Shown: piece after piece, positions 44,601 to 55,180 of the stretch
Position numbering within the stretch: the stretch's first letter is position 1
How the letters are laid out: each line of letters opens with the position of its first letter
NCBI GenBank assembly: GCA_026874595.1
Contig: CM049318.1
Location: 10,216,241-10,280,240, forward strand
DNA: 64,000 nucleotides
Direction of reading: 5' to 3'
Source of the DNA: Sipunculus nudus
Lineage: Eukaryota; Annelida; Sipuncula; Golfingiida; Sipunculidae
Program-made: the position numbers and the translations under genes
Notes under the pieces: generated by a model
Told to the model about the DNA's origin: nothing
What the model saw: the letters and a program-made list of their open reading frames with translations, nothing else
Databases searched by the model: none

Positions 44601-47030
44601 GCGTTACTATGGTTACGGCAATTAGACACCAGAAGAAAGGTCTTGGTATAAAAAAAAACATGAGCTATTGTTTAATTGTTATATGCGGCTTATAATAACA
44701 AATATAGTGGAAAAAAGTGTTGGAAAGTTTTGATGACCTTGACCTTGACCCCTGACCGATCATGACCAAAAACAATAAGGTCCGAGGATGCGAGATTTGA
44801 CGAAACTTACAATTTAATCACTCAATACGACTGAGAGTGTCAGACGCTATCATAAGGTGAAAACCATAGGTCTTTAGTATAACAAACTGTCAAAATAATT
44901 AGCATTTGTTTGAACTGTCCTATATTCTCGTTCGGTTGAAAACGGTGCAAGATATGACGAGATATGCACCTATATCACTTAAAACAAGTCAAATGATTCT
45001 TCAACAATAGAAAAATAAAATATCCAGCATCTCATGATTTAGATAAAGGAATTTCTGTAAAATCTCGTAAATTCACGTTTGACCGCATACCGTGCGAGAT
45101 TTGACGAGATCTTACCTCAAAATTAGTTAACAATGGTAACGGCAGCCCAAGGCAACCTGTTCAGATGATCCTAGTTTACGATAAGATAATATTTTAATTG
45201 TCATAGTTTAATATTTTTTTAGATATTGCAGAAAAAATATGTTACAGTGTTTTGGGTATCAAGCCCACTGGTGGCCATTTTCGGAAAATGAAAAAAAAAA
45301 AAACATTTCTATATTAGTAAATGCCATTTGATATATAAGTTTCAAGACTAAACAAGTAAAATTGTGACCTGTAGATTGTATTTAATGAAATCTTGAAAAT
45401 CTCGTTTGACGAGAAATGGTGCGAGATTCTGCAAGATTCTTCAGTTAATCATAAATAACTGATTAAATACTACCTACTGCAGAAAACAAGTCCTCTTTAG
45501 CTTTAAAATGGCAAAGTGAAAAAAAATCAAATTTTTTGACATTTACCCCAAAATGCATACTCATGGTAACAGCAGAATGGAACAATTTTGCAGTGGTGCA
45601 AGTCGCCTTCCTGTCGCGAAAAGAATGAGCTACAGTTTGAGTTGCTGCGCATAATTTTTAAAAAGATATGAAGAAAAAACGTTTTCAGGCTTTTTGGTGA
45701 CCCTGACCTTGACCTTCGACTGATCATGGTCGAAAATAATAGGGACCGAGGATTATAAATGATACAATTATCCTTTAAGTTTCAGAATGATCGTTTTAAC
45801 ATTGTGGCCTGTAGAGCAGGGGCAAACATACAGACAGACCGACAAATATACGGGACTGACTAACATGCTTGCCTAAATCTTTGGTTCCGGTGAGAAACAC
45901 ACAAACAGACAGACAAAAACGTACGGGACTGACCAACATGCTTGCCGAAATCTTTGATTCCGGCAAGCAAAAAACAAACGGTACTGACCAACATTCTTTC
46001 CGATATCTTTGATTCCGGCAAGTAACAATCATTCATACAGACATATTGGACTGACCAAATCGAAATCGAAATTCGAAATTTTCAGGCAAGCTATAAACAT
46101 AAAGGGAAATACAAATATATACTTTTCGCTTCCTTGAGAGATATACCAAAAACAACAGGAGCGAAAATATATAATGTACTTCCCGTTAAGTTATTGGTAT
46201 TTCAAGTGAATAAATTAATATATTTACTTACTAAATTCGTTGTCACTGCCAACTTTCCATTTCCCAAACCGGGTTTTCCTGTAAGCCAACCACGCACTAT
46301 TGATTCCTTCTTTTGTCATGTATGCTCGTAAAGTCTCGTATACGTCATGAGAATTGCTTGGGTCACGTAAGTAAGGAAGTGTCAAGGATTTTTCCTTACA
46401 TATCCTTTTAGACTGCATGTACGTCTTCTGGGTCATTTCGTGGTCAAACACGACATCATCTGCGCAATGATTTATTTAGTTCGCTTATCATTGATTGTAA
46501 ATGTCCATGAAATAATCTTTTTCCATGATCTTAACATGTTTAAACTCCTGTGAGTATATAACATTTTAACTTTATTATTATTTATAAAATGCTTAATCTA
46601 ATTCTGAATTCTCAGTGCATTCCGAGGTTAACAGTTTGGTGATCATATTGCACAATGTCTTCTAGATACGCATAAAAATGTACATTTAAATAGTAACACG
46701 ACATCTGCTGCGCAACGATTTATTTAGTTTGCTGATCTTTGATTGTAAATTTGTCCATGAAATAATCTTTTTTCATGATCTTAGCATGTTGAAACTCCGC
46801 ATTAAAATATTCAATAAAAATAGTAAAATGATCCACCGTATATTTTAATTTGAAATATAGCAATATTAGGCATCTAACCATATGCGCTTTTAATGATTTG
46901 GAAAAGTAAGATTTAAACGAAATGATGTTTGAATCAAGCAGTTATAATTATTGCCGAACCTACCTGTGGAACTTCTCAACACTTGCAGGTAAGCACACAA
47001 GAAGAGCAGGCGGCAACAGGTATTGACCAT
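35423..47030 (-). CDS. Gene 2: type I transmembrane receptor with two C-type lectin-like domains (complete)
   Basis: Seven coding exons on the - strand: 47030-46964, 46459-46232, 41667-41539, 40863-40603, 36940-36809, 36389-36333 and 35637-35423. All have AG/GT ends and all introns are phase 1. They sum to 1089 nt: 362 residues plus stop. Order: signal peptide (1-22), CTLD1 (about 26-140) with the four canonical cysteines (RIC, EC, VC, YIC), CTLD2 (about 142-271), Thr/Pro-rich stalk (272-310), transmembrane helix (about 311-335), 27-residue tail ending EEQKLMKR. CTLD2 has QPD (galactose-type) but WIS in place of WND, so canonical calcium binding is doubtful. It is the paralog of gene 1, facing it. 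Surface recognition is inferred from the family; the ligand is unknown. Confidence 0.88.
35638..36332 (-). other. Gene 2 intron 6
   Basis: 695 bp, AT-rich, nothing recognised. Confidence 0.7.
36333..36389 (-). CDS. Gene 2 exon 6: Pro/Thr-rich stalk
   Basis: 57 nt, phase 1-1, acceptor TTTATCAG, donor GTAAGA. It encodes DLLITTPPGPSEPEQPLLT. It corresponds to gene 1's 51-nt stalk exon. Confidence 0.8.
36809..36940 (-). CDS. Gene 2 exon 5: second half of CTLD2
   Basis: 132 nt, phase 1-1, acceptor AATTGCAG, donor GTCAGT. It encodes MWQTGQPDPNLDCVVAEIAG, then HIHWISANC and HSVICMK. The QPD triplet and three CTLD cysteines are present; the W-N-D positions read W-I-S. Confidence 0.88.
37250..38400 (+). 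mobile_element. 5'-truncated LINE: RT thumb/C-terminus and 3' UTR
   Basis: The frame from about 37256 to 37703 reads RVKARLNCLRVLKAGSGG, then SLIYLYKAWIRPVMTYGCIA and KKLQRLQNRALRTALRLPPR, the region after the RT palm in Jockey/CR1-like LINEs. The reading is open from the truncation to its stop at 37701-37703. The 3' UTR is GC-richer and has a short repeat GAGAAGGCTCCC (three times near 38018-38052). It is antisense to gene 2. Confidence 0.8.
39283..39296. repeat. Poly-C tract
   Basis: A run of about 14 C in gene 2 intron 4. Confidence 0.8.
39735..40480. repeat. 35-bp minisatellite in gene 2 intron 4
   Basis: About 20 copies of TCTTACTGTCTTAGGTAGAG + CAGCACAAACCATGG, very similar in the middle and degenerate at both ends (weak copies reach back to 39510). 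Variants GCACA/GTACA and CATGG/CATTG alternate between 40150 and 40410, giving a 70-bp higher-order unit. It ends about 100 bp from exon 4. Confidence 0.95.
40603..40863 (-). CDS. Gene 2 exon 4: first half of CTLD2
   Basis: 261 nt, phase 1-1, acceptor CTGTGTCAG, donor GTGAGA. It encodes NCRSKASGYSC, RCFYIGCDAASWFAARNTCE and PCQDYWIGIRKADWY. It matches the gene 1 exon 3715-3975 in length, phase, cysteines and WIGL-like core. Frames reading on past 40603 run into the intron. Confidence 0.92.
40960..41400. repeat. Tandem array, 90-107-bp unit, in gene 2 intron 3
   Basis: About 4.5 units of ACAAACACTAGCGTATCCGG, TAGTATGCAATAAAGCCCAG, CTTTTAGACATTTGCAAAAC and AAATATTA(A/T)AGTGCTTACC. The - strand frames with repeated FVLQMSKSWALLHT words are artefacts of it. 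Confidence 0.85.
41539..41667 (-). CDS. Gene 2 exon 3: second half of CTLD1
   Basis: 129 nt, phase 1-1, acceptor ATACTTCCAG, donor GTAAAT. It encodes GHIAESSRNGLPTECASLRL, then RYDSAEGEVCNTTGEGYIC. It matches gene 1 exon 3346-3453. NTT is a possible glycosylation site. The + strand frames over it are shadows. Confidence 0.88.
41830..46040 (-). repeat. Large repeat block A in gene 2 intron 2
   Basis: Units of about 320 bp each contain GTGCAGCGCCCCCTAGCGGC and TTCAAAAGGATTCCTGCAAA + ACTGTGGCCTGTAGAATGCT (near 42083, 43308, 43627, 43950, 44284). Toward 46 kb come CTCGTTTGACGAGAT boxes, GACCTTGACCTTGACC, and GCTTGCCGAAATC..GATTCCGGCAAGC palindromes. It is the inverse of block B (50560-54300). 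It does not appear to encode a protein. Confidence 0.75.
46232..46459 (-). CDS. Gene 2 exon 2: first half of CTLD1
   Basis: 228 nt, phase 1-1, acceptor CATTGCGCAG, donor GTAAGT. It encodes VFDHEMTQKTYMQSKRICKE, then LPYLRDPSNSHDVYETLRAY and AWLAYRKTRFGKWKVG. The T-Y..SK..C helix and AWLAYRK (WIGL position) are CTLD features. The ATG inside it is not the start. Confidence 0.85.
46449..46800 (-). repeat. Duplication spanning the exon 2 splice acceptor
   Basis: About 105 bp at 46449-46555, covering the first bases of exon 2, its acceptor and the upstream intron, is repeated at about 46697-46800 in the same orientation, 248 bp away (CACGACATC..CTGCGCAA.GATTTATTTAG, then CATGATCTTA.CATGTT.AAACTCC). 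The second copy carries a cryptic acceptor GCGCAGCAG. Confidence 0.8.
46964..47030 (-). CDS. Gene 2 exon 1: start codon and signal peptide
   Basis: ATG at 47030, then MVNTCCRLLFLCAYLQVL + RSST and a phase-1 donor (G|GTAGGT). The hydrophobic core LLFLCAYL is followed by a small-residue cleavage region, as in signal peptides. The phase joins exon 2 exactly and makes the whole CDS a multiple of three. A longer frame on the same strand (46960-47178) is a shadow. Confidence 0.75.
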
Positions 47031-47600
47031 GACGCTGTGGGTTTTTTTTCAAGAAACAAGCCAAGTTCAACTTGCAATGATATAAACAGATTAAAAAAGA
47101 TACACAAACAAACATACAAACATACGCTATTGCAAGCAATCTCAAAAAATGATATGAAAACGAATGGTTATTTATCACAGGGTTTCTGGGTCATTAATTA
47201 GTCATATGATACCTTAGCAAGGAGTTAGTACGTTATTATCAAAGAGTTATTTTTCTAGCCATGAATTCACACGTAATCCCTGTCCTTAGGCCTACGTAGC
47301 TCACACCAATGTTTGATCAGGATCGTGGTAATAATTTCCATCCAGGAAACCAGAATGTTGGCAGTGGTATATAGACCGTCTCTCACTGCTATTATTAATT
47401 TTTAGACAGTAGATGCATGTTTATAACATGTATATAACGCACAGGTTATTTATTGTTTGAAATGATTATTTTATTATGTTTACAGTTATTATGATTACAG
47501 TTATTATGTTCTTGTTCATTATCATGTTCAGACTTTATTACATTAATTGTATAAACATTAAACTTAAAAGTGCGTGATGTTGGTTAAGGCACTTACATTT
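47031..47600. other. Upstream region of gene 2
   Basis: It should hold the 5' UTR and promoter on the - strand. I see no clear TATA box or initiator that I would defend. Confidence 0.3.
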
Positions 47601-48215
47601 TCTTTTTATCAATGTCAGCCAAGATATAGAGATGTGGGGGCTAAGGTAGGTACTTCAGCATCCTCGAGAACTAAATGAAGTCACTTTTTTGTTGAACACT
47701 TGTTGGAAATTTGAGAGATTGATGAGTGTATCAACTTTTTCAGACTTGACTAAGCTCTCCATGAGGTGGATCAATGAGGCAAGTTTGGTGCTTGAACTTC
47801 AAATTCTTTACGAGATATTTAGACATAGCAAACAAAATTTAAGCTAGATCACATCTGTGACCTTGTAAAATGTGTGAAGTTTTCCAATATTCAAACTTGA
47901 CCAACCCCTTTATTTGGCGCAGCAATGGCTTGAGTGTTTTGACTGTGCCCTAAATACCTTCCGATTGTTCGGCCAATATCATTTTAGCAAGATCGACCCT
48001 GTGACCTTGGAAATGTGTCAAGGTCCCTAGTTTTCAAAACTAATATAACCTTTTTATGTTTGGCATGAATGGTTCGAGTATAATGACGGTGCCTTAAATT
48101 CGTTTCAGGTCAACGCCAATTCGATCGGACGGACGGAAAGACGGCCGGACGCTTGCCTGTCTATTATGTAATTCTCTGGTTGCGCCTTCGACGACGGGGG
48201 GGGGGGGGGGATTAT
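47600..48215 (+). repeat. Interspersed repeat ending in GACGGACGGA..CGGCCGGACG and poly-G
   Basis: Spaced similar stretches (AACTTTTTCAGACTTGACTA, TTCCAATATTCAAACTTGAC, TAGTTTTCAAAACTAA) with a GTGACCTTG(T/G)AAA motif, then a GGACGGACGGAAAGACGGCC stretch and G-run 48198-48213. It is typical of the dispersed non-coding elements in this window. Confidence 0.5.
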
Positions 48216-50560
48216 TTTAAGCATTTCAAAAACTCCATGATATAAATATGTTGTAGCACGTCTGTCACAGAAGCTTCAAATGAAAACACCAACATTTGTG
48301 AGTCGAAATTGTAACAGCTAATATGAGGACCTATTTATTCAAAATAAACCCATTATCTTGCATGGTATGTCAATTAACATACTATATGATCTAGATGAAG
48401 TCAGGAATAAAAGGGCTAATTCAGGAAGACAGAATCAGTTTATTTACTTTACGGCAATGCAGGAAAACGTTGATCGATTCTATGAGGTATCCGGTCAGTG
48501 ATCTTTGAATTAATTCATGTTTTAAAGTAACTGAGAGCTTAATCCCTTTTAATTTACTCTAACTAGGTGGAATGTGCCATGAGCATTTGGAATGCATGTT
48601 GTACATATCTATTGTTCAAACGTGTTATTATTATCATTGATTGCCATTATTACTATCATTACGTTTGCTTATAATATGTGTAATACCAAGTAAATCACTG
48701 ATCATGACGCTCAGCTGTACAGCAAGCCATTTTAGCCCAACGTTTACAACAGAAATTTATATCATCTAAAAGGGGCTCAATCACCTATCTGACCATTATA
48801 AACTAATGGTAATCCCTTGGAGCTTTTATAAAAATAGCCCGTAAACGTGGTTATGATAGGATGGGGCCCGCCAAAATAATAAAAACAAATTCAACAAGAC
48901 CATCTGGCAGAAAATCAGAAACTTGGAGCTTTGTAAATGGCGTTTTGCAACCAGTGACCTTTCTACCTCTGCATATATGCAACCTACCATCTTAGGTTAC
49001 ATGTTTTTGACATTTGTCAACATTAAATGATACATAACAAATTATCATTACAAATTTAGAAAGCACTTTTAGAGGGACATACCTTCGCCAATACCTGGGT
49101 CCGCATCAACATACACTAAACTTAAACAGACTAACCATGAACAAATAATTGAATAATCAAATCAGTTTTTCCTTGGCCCAAGATCCATTGTTCCTAAAAA
49201 ACCCCAGTGAAATCAATAAAAAAAATACGCGTTGAGCAAACAAAATATTCTGTTGTAGTTTGTAAAATAGGAATGGCGGACCACTGGCTGATTTCAGGTA
49301 ATCTGAATCACTTTTGCTCAGTGATCCCTGGTTCTCACTAGAGGATAAAGATTTAGCCTTATTTAGACAGAACATATAAAAATGACCCTCTTGTACTATT
49401 ATTAGGATTTTGCTATTTCCTCAATCCGTTGTTCCATCATTTCATCACTGACACCATTATCTCACTCGCTGAAAGTGAAGTCATAGAAATACATCTCTTT
49501 CGATTAGATTATCCAAAAAATATCTTATGGTTCTTAATGTATTTTAAGGATTTTTGTGCATATTTAAGTCACGGGGTAAGAAAGAAATGAATTGGCGGAT
49601 TATTTATTTTTATGTTTATTTTTGTGAAGAAAAAATAGCAGAATACATTGGAAACTGAGGCTGTTTTTGGTTCGAAATCGTCTCTAGCTCACATCGCACT
49701 GATCCATCCAAAAGTTTAAGGAAATGTTCACAAGTCCACAATTCCCGATGTAACGAAGTTAAATTCAACTTTTAGAGCTCGTGTGTGGACATATTAGCAA
49801 ACAAAAGAACGTTAGAAAGGATGGTTAACGCTATTAGGAACAAATGATGATCTCCCACAAACACAACATTGATAAATTGTTAAAAATTATGTGAGTATAA
49901 TAAAATTATTATCTTTATCCAAATTTGGCAAATATGACATGTAAATATTACTATATGTGAAACTATGGATTATGGAAGAAATCAGATTTATTTATGAGAG
50001 CCCTCGAGTTCATCATCTCCATACCCTGTAATTTTGGTGTATTCGTCCGTTTAATTCTAACAAATATGACGAAATTCATCGAATGATTTTTGGCTTCATG
50101 TACTTTCCGAACCCATAGGTACATAAGAAACCATAAGAAATGAAACACTAAGCTCAGATTAAGTTACGAGGAAGTGGATTATTCTTTTCAGAAGGAGCAC
50201 ACATTAAGTAATCTTACAGTAATGTAATAAAGAGACAAGACCAGGTGGCGTGCCCGCTATGTTTGTATTTTGCACCAATTATTTCGCCTAGTGGAAGCTT
50301 TTCACCACTTGTGTACAGGAGTATAATTGATTCTAGGATAAGGATGAAATATTGGCAGATATCATAATATTTTAATACTTAAGGATTATATGTGTATATG
50401 TGTGTAATACTATATGTGTATAATTAACATACCAGGTATATGAATGTGTCTCTTTAATATAAACCAACAATGTAAATTAAGACAATCCAAAAAAATGTCA
50501 AATTAAAGTGACTTTAGTATGTAAGCTATTCCAAAAATGACCTTTCTTATGCTCTCGTCC
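48216..50560. other. Intergenic, nothing recognised
   Basis: AT-rich. The - strand frame at 49157-49375 has no domain and no matching exons. Confidence 0.5.
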
Positions 50561-53500
50561 TTGTATACGTTGTTTTATGTTTGTTGCTTGCCGGAATCAA
50601 AGATTTCGGCAAGCATATTGCTCAGTTGCGTATGTCTGTTTGTTGCTTGCCGGAAATCTTCGATTTCCGCAAGCATGTTCGTCAGTTGCGTATGTCTGTT
50701 TGTCTCTTTGTCTGTTTGTTTGTTTGTTTGTTTGTTTGTTTGTCACGACTCTCCAGGCCACACTTTTGCATCAATCAACTTGAAACTTACAGGCTTGATT
50801 GACAAACCGATTTCTAGGTGCCCTATTGTTTTTGGTCAACATTGCTCCAAGGTCAAGGGTCAAGGTCACGACAGGTATGGTTAACGGTTTTTGCACTATA
50901 ACTTCGCCATAAATAGGCTTATCCACTTCTGCAATAGCTCATTTTTTTCGTCATCACCTGGCCTTTCTTTTGACATGTAGCTTACTTAAATTGGCCGTTA
51001 CCATGGTTACATTTTTTGGACGAAAATCATTGAAATTTGAAATAACACGACCATTTTTTGTAACTTTGTCAGTTTTTAAGCTAGGCAGATCTAGTTTTCG
51101 GCATTTTGTTCCACATGACCAGCTTGACACGACAGAACTGAAAGTCACGCCAAATCTCGCGCCATATCTCGTCAAACGAGAAAAAACGAGACTTCGCGGA
51201 AATGCTCATAACTCGGCGACTTTTACAGCTGGACAGGTCTGGTTTTCGGCATTTCGTTCCACCAATCAAGCTTGACACGACAGAGCTGCAAGACAGGCCA
51301 AATCTCGCACCGTATCTCGTCAAACGAGAAAACACGGGATTTCACGGAAATGCTTATAACTGGGCCAGTTTTACAGCTAGACACGTCTGGTTTTCGGCAT
51401 TTAGTTCCACTAGACCAGCTTGACACGACAGATATGCAAGTGCCGTTACCATGGTTACATTTTTTGGGCAAAAATCATGGAAATTGGAAATAACACGACC
51501 ATTTTTTGTAACTTTGTCAGTTTTTAAGCTAGGCAGATCTAGTTTTCGGCATTTTGTTCCACATGACCAGCTTGACACGACAGAACTGAAAGTCACGCCA
51601 AATCTCGCGCCATATCTCGTCAAACGAGAAAAAACGAGACTTCGCGGAAATGCTTATAACTCGGCGACTTTTACAGCTAGACAGGTCTGGTTATCGGCAT
51701 TTCGTTCCACCAAACAAGCTTGACAAGACAGAGCTACAAGACAGGCCAAATCTCGCACTGTATCTCGTCAAACGAGAAAACACGGGATTTCACGGAAATG
51801 CTTATAACTGGGCCAGTTTTACAGCTAGACACGTCTGGTTTTCGGCATTTAGTTCCACTAGACCAGCTTGACACGACAGATATGCAAGTCTGGCAAAATC
51901 TCGCGCCATATCTCGTCAAACGAGAAAACACGAAATTTCACGGAAATGCTTATAACTCGGCCAGTTTTACAGCTAGACACGTCTGGTTTCCGGCATTTCC
52001 TTCCACATGACCAGCTTGACACGATAGATGTACAAGTCAGGCTAAATCGCGCACCCTATCTCGTCAAACGAGAAAACACGAGATTTCACGGAAATGCTTA
52101 TAACTCGGCGAGTTTTACAGCTGGACAGGTCTAGTTTTTGGCATTTTGTTTCACATGTCCTGCTGGACATGACAGAACTGAAAGTCAGGCAAAATCTCGC
52201 ACCGTATCCCGTCAAACGAGAAAACACGAGATTTCACGGAACTGCAGCTAGACAGGTCTAGTTTTCGGCATTTAGTTCCACATGACCCGCTTGACATGAC
52301 AGAACTCCAAGTAAGGCACAAGCTCGCACCATTTCCCGTCAAACGAGAAAACACGAGATTTCATGCAAATGCTTATAACTCAGCGGCTTTTATAGCTAGA
52401 CAGGTCTAGTTTTCGGCATTTCATATCATTTGGCCAGCTTGACATGACAAACCTGAAAACGTCTCACTGCTTCTTGTCAAACGAGATTAACGGGATTTCA
52501 TGAAAAAATTTTGAACTTGGTCCCTTTTACACTAGAAAGATATGCAGCTGTTAAAGGTCAGCATGCATAAATAAACATATTATCCGTTTCTGCTGCCCCC
52601 ACAATGTTGCTCATTCATATGACTGTTTCTACATGCACTCTCTGTCTACCTGTCTCTATCATTTCCATTTCCGGCAAGCGCGTGACCTCTGGTCATCTTG
52701 TTTGTTTGTTTGTTTGTTTGCACTCTCCTGGCCGCAATTTTGCCACAATAACCTTGAAACTTTCAGAGATGATGAAAAACATAGTTTCTAGGTGCCCTAT
52801 TGTTTTGGTTAAAATAGGTCAAGGGTCAAGGTCAAGGTCGTCAAAACTTCTCAAAACGTTTTTTCTTCATATCTTTGTGACTATCAGTCGTATCTACTTC
52901 AACAATAGCTCATTTTAATCGTCATTCCAAGGCCTGTCATTTGGTGTGTAGCTGACTCAAATTTGCCGTAACCATGGTTACAAATTTTTGGGGAAAAGTC
53001 ATGATATTCGAAAATAAGGGGTCTTATTTTTCTAACTTTGTCAGTTTTAAAGCTAGAGTAATCTAGTTTTTTGCATCAGGTAGCATTCAACTAGTACTAC
53101 AAGATTTTATTACAAGTCTTGCAGTATCTCGTAAAATATCTCGTGAATAGAGATATTTAAAGATTTTATTCATCTTGCGCCAAAGGCCACATTATTGCAG
53201 GAATCGTTTTGAAACTGACATATCATAAGTCCTACACTAGTATCTCGAAACTGTTTTTTCATTTTTTGAATATGGCTGCTAGGGGGCGCTGCACACGACC
53301 CTCACACACATATCATTACATTGGCCATATCTCTAAAATCCAAAGCCTCAATTACATAAACTATAGCTTATTTTTTCCCTCTGAGTCTTCTCCATAAACT
53401 GATAATGTCATCTGGTCTCAATCTTGTGTCACTTTGTCAGTGTGTCCGTCTGTTTGTGAGTTGTCCTCGAATTCGCCTGCTTGCTCTTGCGTCTCACATA

Positions 53501-54300
53501 TAGCATTCTATAGGCCACAGTTTTGAAAGAATCCTTTTAAAACTAATACATCTAAAGTCTTACACTGATATCTCGAAATCAATTTTTTATTTTCCGGATA
53601 TGGCCGCTAGGGGGCGCTGAACTTGACCCTCACACACATAACATTGTATTGGCCATATCTCTAAAACCCAAAGCCTCAATTACATAAACTATAGCTTATT
53701 TTCTTCCTTTGAGTCTTCTCCATAACCCGATTAAGGCATCTGGTTTCAAACTTCTGTCACTGTATCAGTGTGTCCATCTGTTTGTCCGTTATCCTCAAAG
53801 TTGCCTGCTTGCTGGTTCTTACGCCTTACATATAGCATTCTACAGGCCACAGCTTTGACGGAATCCTTTTGAAACTGGGACATCTCATGTCATACACTAA
53901 TAATACGAAACGCATTTGTCGTCTTCGGAATGTCCGCTAGAGGGCGCTACAGTCGAGCCTCCCAAGTATATTATTAATTCGCCATACCTCAAAAATCTAT
54001 AAATCTAAATTACATAAATTATGACTCATTTTCTTCCTTTGAATCTTCTCTATAACCAGGTTAAGTCATCTGGTGTCAATCTTGTCTCACAAGGTCAGTA
54101 TGTCTGTCTGTTCGTCTTTTGTTGTCAGCTTTGTCTGCTTGCCTGTTCTTTTGTCTCATATGTCATTCTACGGGCCACATATTCTCAGCAATGTCCCTGA
54201 GAGTCATTCCATTAATAGAAAACCGATAATATGTTCTGTCTGTCCGTCTGTGTTTCACTTCCGATTTCCGGCAAGCGTTCGACCTATGGTCGTCTAGTTT
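50560..54300 (+). repeat. Large repeat block B, inverse of block A
   Basis: It starts with palindromic GCTTGCCGGAATC..GATTTCGGCAAGC (50582-50675), a (GTTT)n run (50710-50742) and AGGTCAAGGGTCAAGGTCA (near 50852). Then come 148-bp units (50990-52500) and 320-bp units with CTAGGGGGCGCTG (near 53280, 53605, 53940). It ends with TTTCCGGCAAGCG(T)TCGACC near 54260. The many overlapping frames on both strands follow the repeat period and are not genes. Confidence 0.8.
50990..52500 (+). repeat. Tandem 148-bp units with TCTCGTCAAACGAGA palindrome
   Basis: Each unit: TTTTCGGCATTT(T/C/A)GTTCCAC, AGCTTGACACGACAGA, AAATCTCGC.CC.TATCTCGT, CAAACGAGAAAACACG and TTTCACGGAAATGCTTATAA + CT. About ten units. 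A 448-bp stretch (50996-51443) is repeated nearly unchanged at 51444-51892. Confidence 0.9.
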
Positions 54301-55180
54301 TTTTGTTTTTTTTTTAATTTTTTTAAAACATTTGAAAATAAGCTGAAGGAAATGTCAAAACTGAATGAAAAAATTGGCACCATGTTTTTTTATTCTTCAT
54401 AGGAAGATGAAGAACAAAATTGCATAGGGTGTCACATTTTTACAAAATTTGCTACATATGCTCCTACACTATTAGTAGAATACTAACAGAATTCTCTTTT
54501 CTGTGCTCTAAAAATACGTTTCAATGATTTATTGGGACACTCTTTTTTTCTTACAGTATTAAAAGCCATAAAACGATATATGAAACCATACTTTTGGTCA
54601 AGATAAATATTCTGAGTAAATATAGTGAGTGAAACCTTAATGTTTTCCCTTTTCATTTGCCGACCACACTTTTTTTTCATGCTACCCCTTGCAAAGTATT
54701 GTAAAAGAAGGCAACAAAGCGCCATATATGGCCCGTCTACAGATGATTGACGGGGTTAAATCTGTTTATTCACAGACGTAAATCCAGGAATGGGTTCGAA
54801 TGCATTGCAAATTTGCAATTAAAATGTCATTTTCGTTAATTGCAAAGCTCCAAGTAATTCTTCATTTAAATGCAGAGCTATGACTGCATTTGCAGCAAGT
54901 ATTCACTGTACTGCAAATTTGTCATGTCAGGGCAGACAGATGCAGTAGTCATCGGGCCTGGTTAACAATAACATATAATAAGTGACCCATGGGTCATGAC
55001 ACTAAGCCGACTGACATGTTGACATTATGTCCTTGCACAGAAAACTAATTAAGATAATGAAGGTGTCATCACCGTTCATGCGTATTAGCTGAAGTTCATC
55101 AAGACCCATCAAATAAACACACCAAATTGGATGACGATCCAATCAGCCTTTCCTGAGGAACCACCAACTGGTGTGCATTT
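54300..55180. other. Intergenic, nothing recognised
   Basis: AT-rich with short poly-T runs. The GTGACCCATGGGTCATGACA stretch near 54982 also occurs near 24958 (GTGACCCATGGGTCTTGACG), a hint of another dispersed repeat. Confidence 0.45.

Noticed and set aside
50537-52354. About a dozen frames of 60-115 codons on both strands
   Set aside because: All follow the 148-bp and 448-bp repeat periods and overlap each other; no domain and no splice logic.
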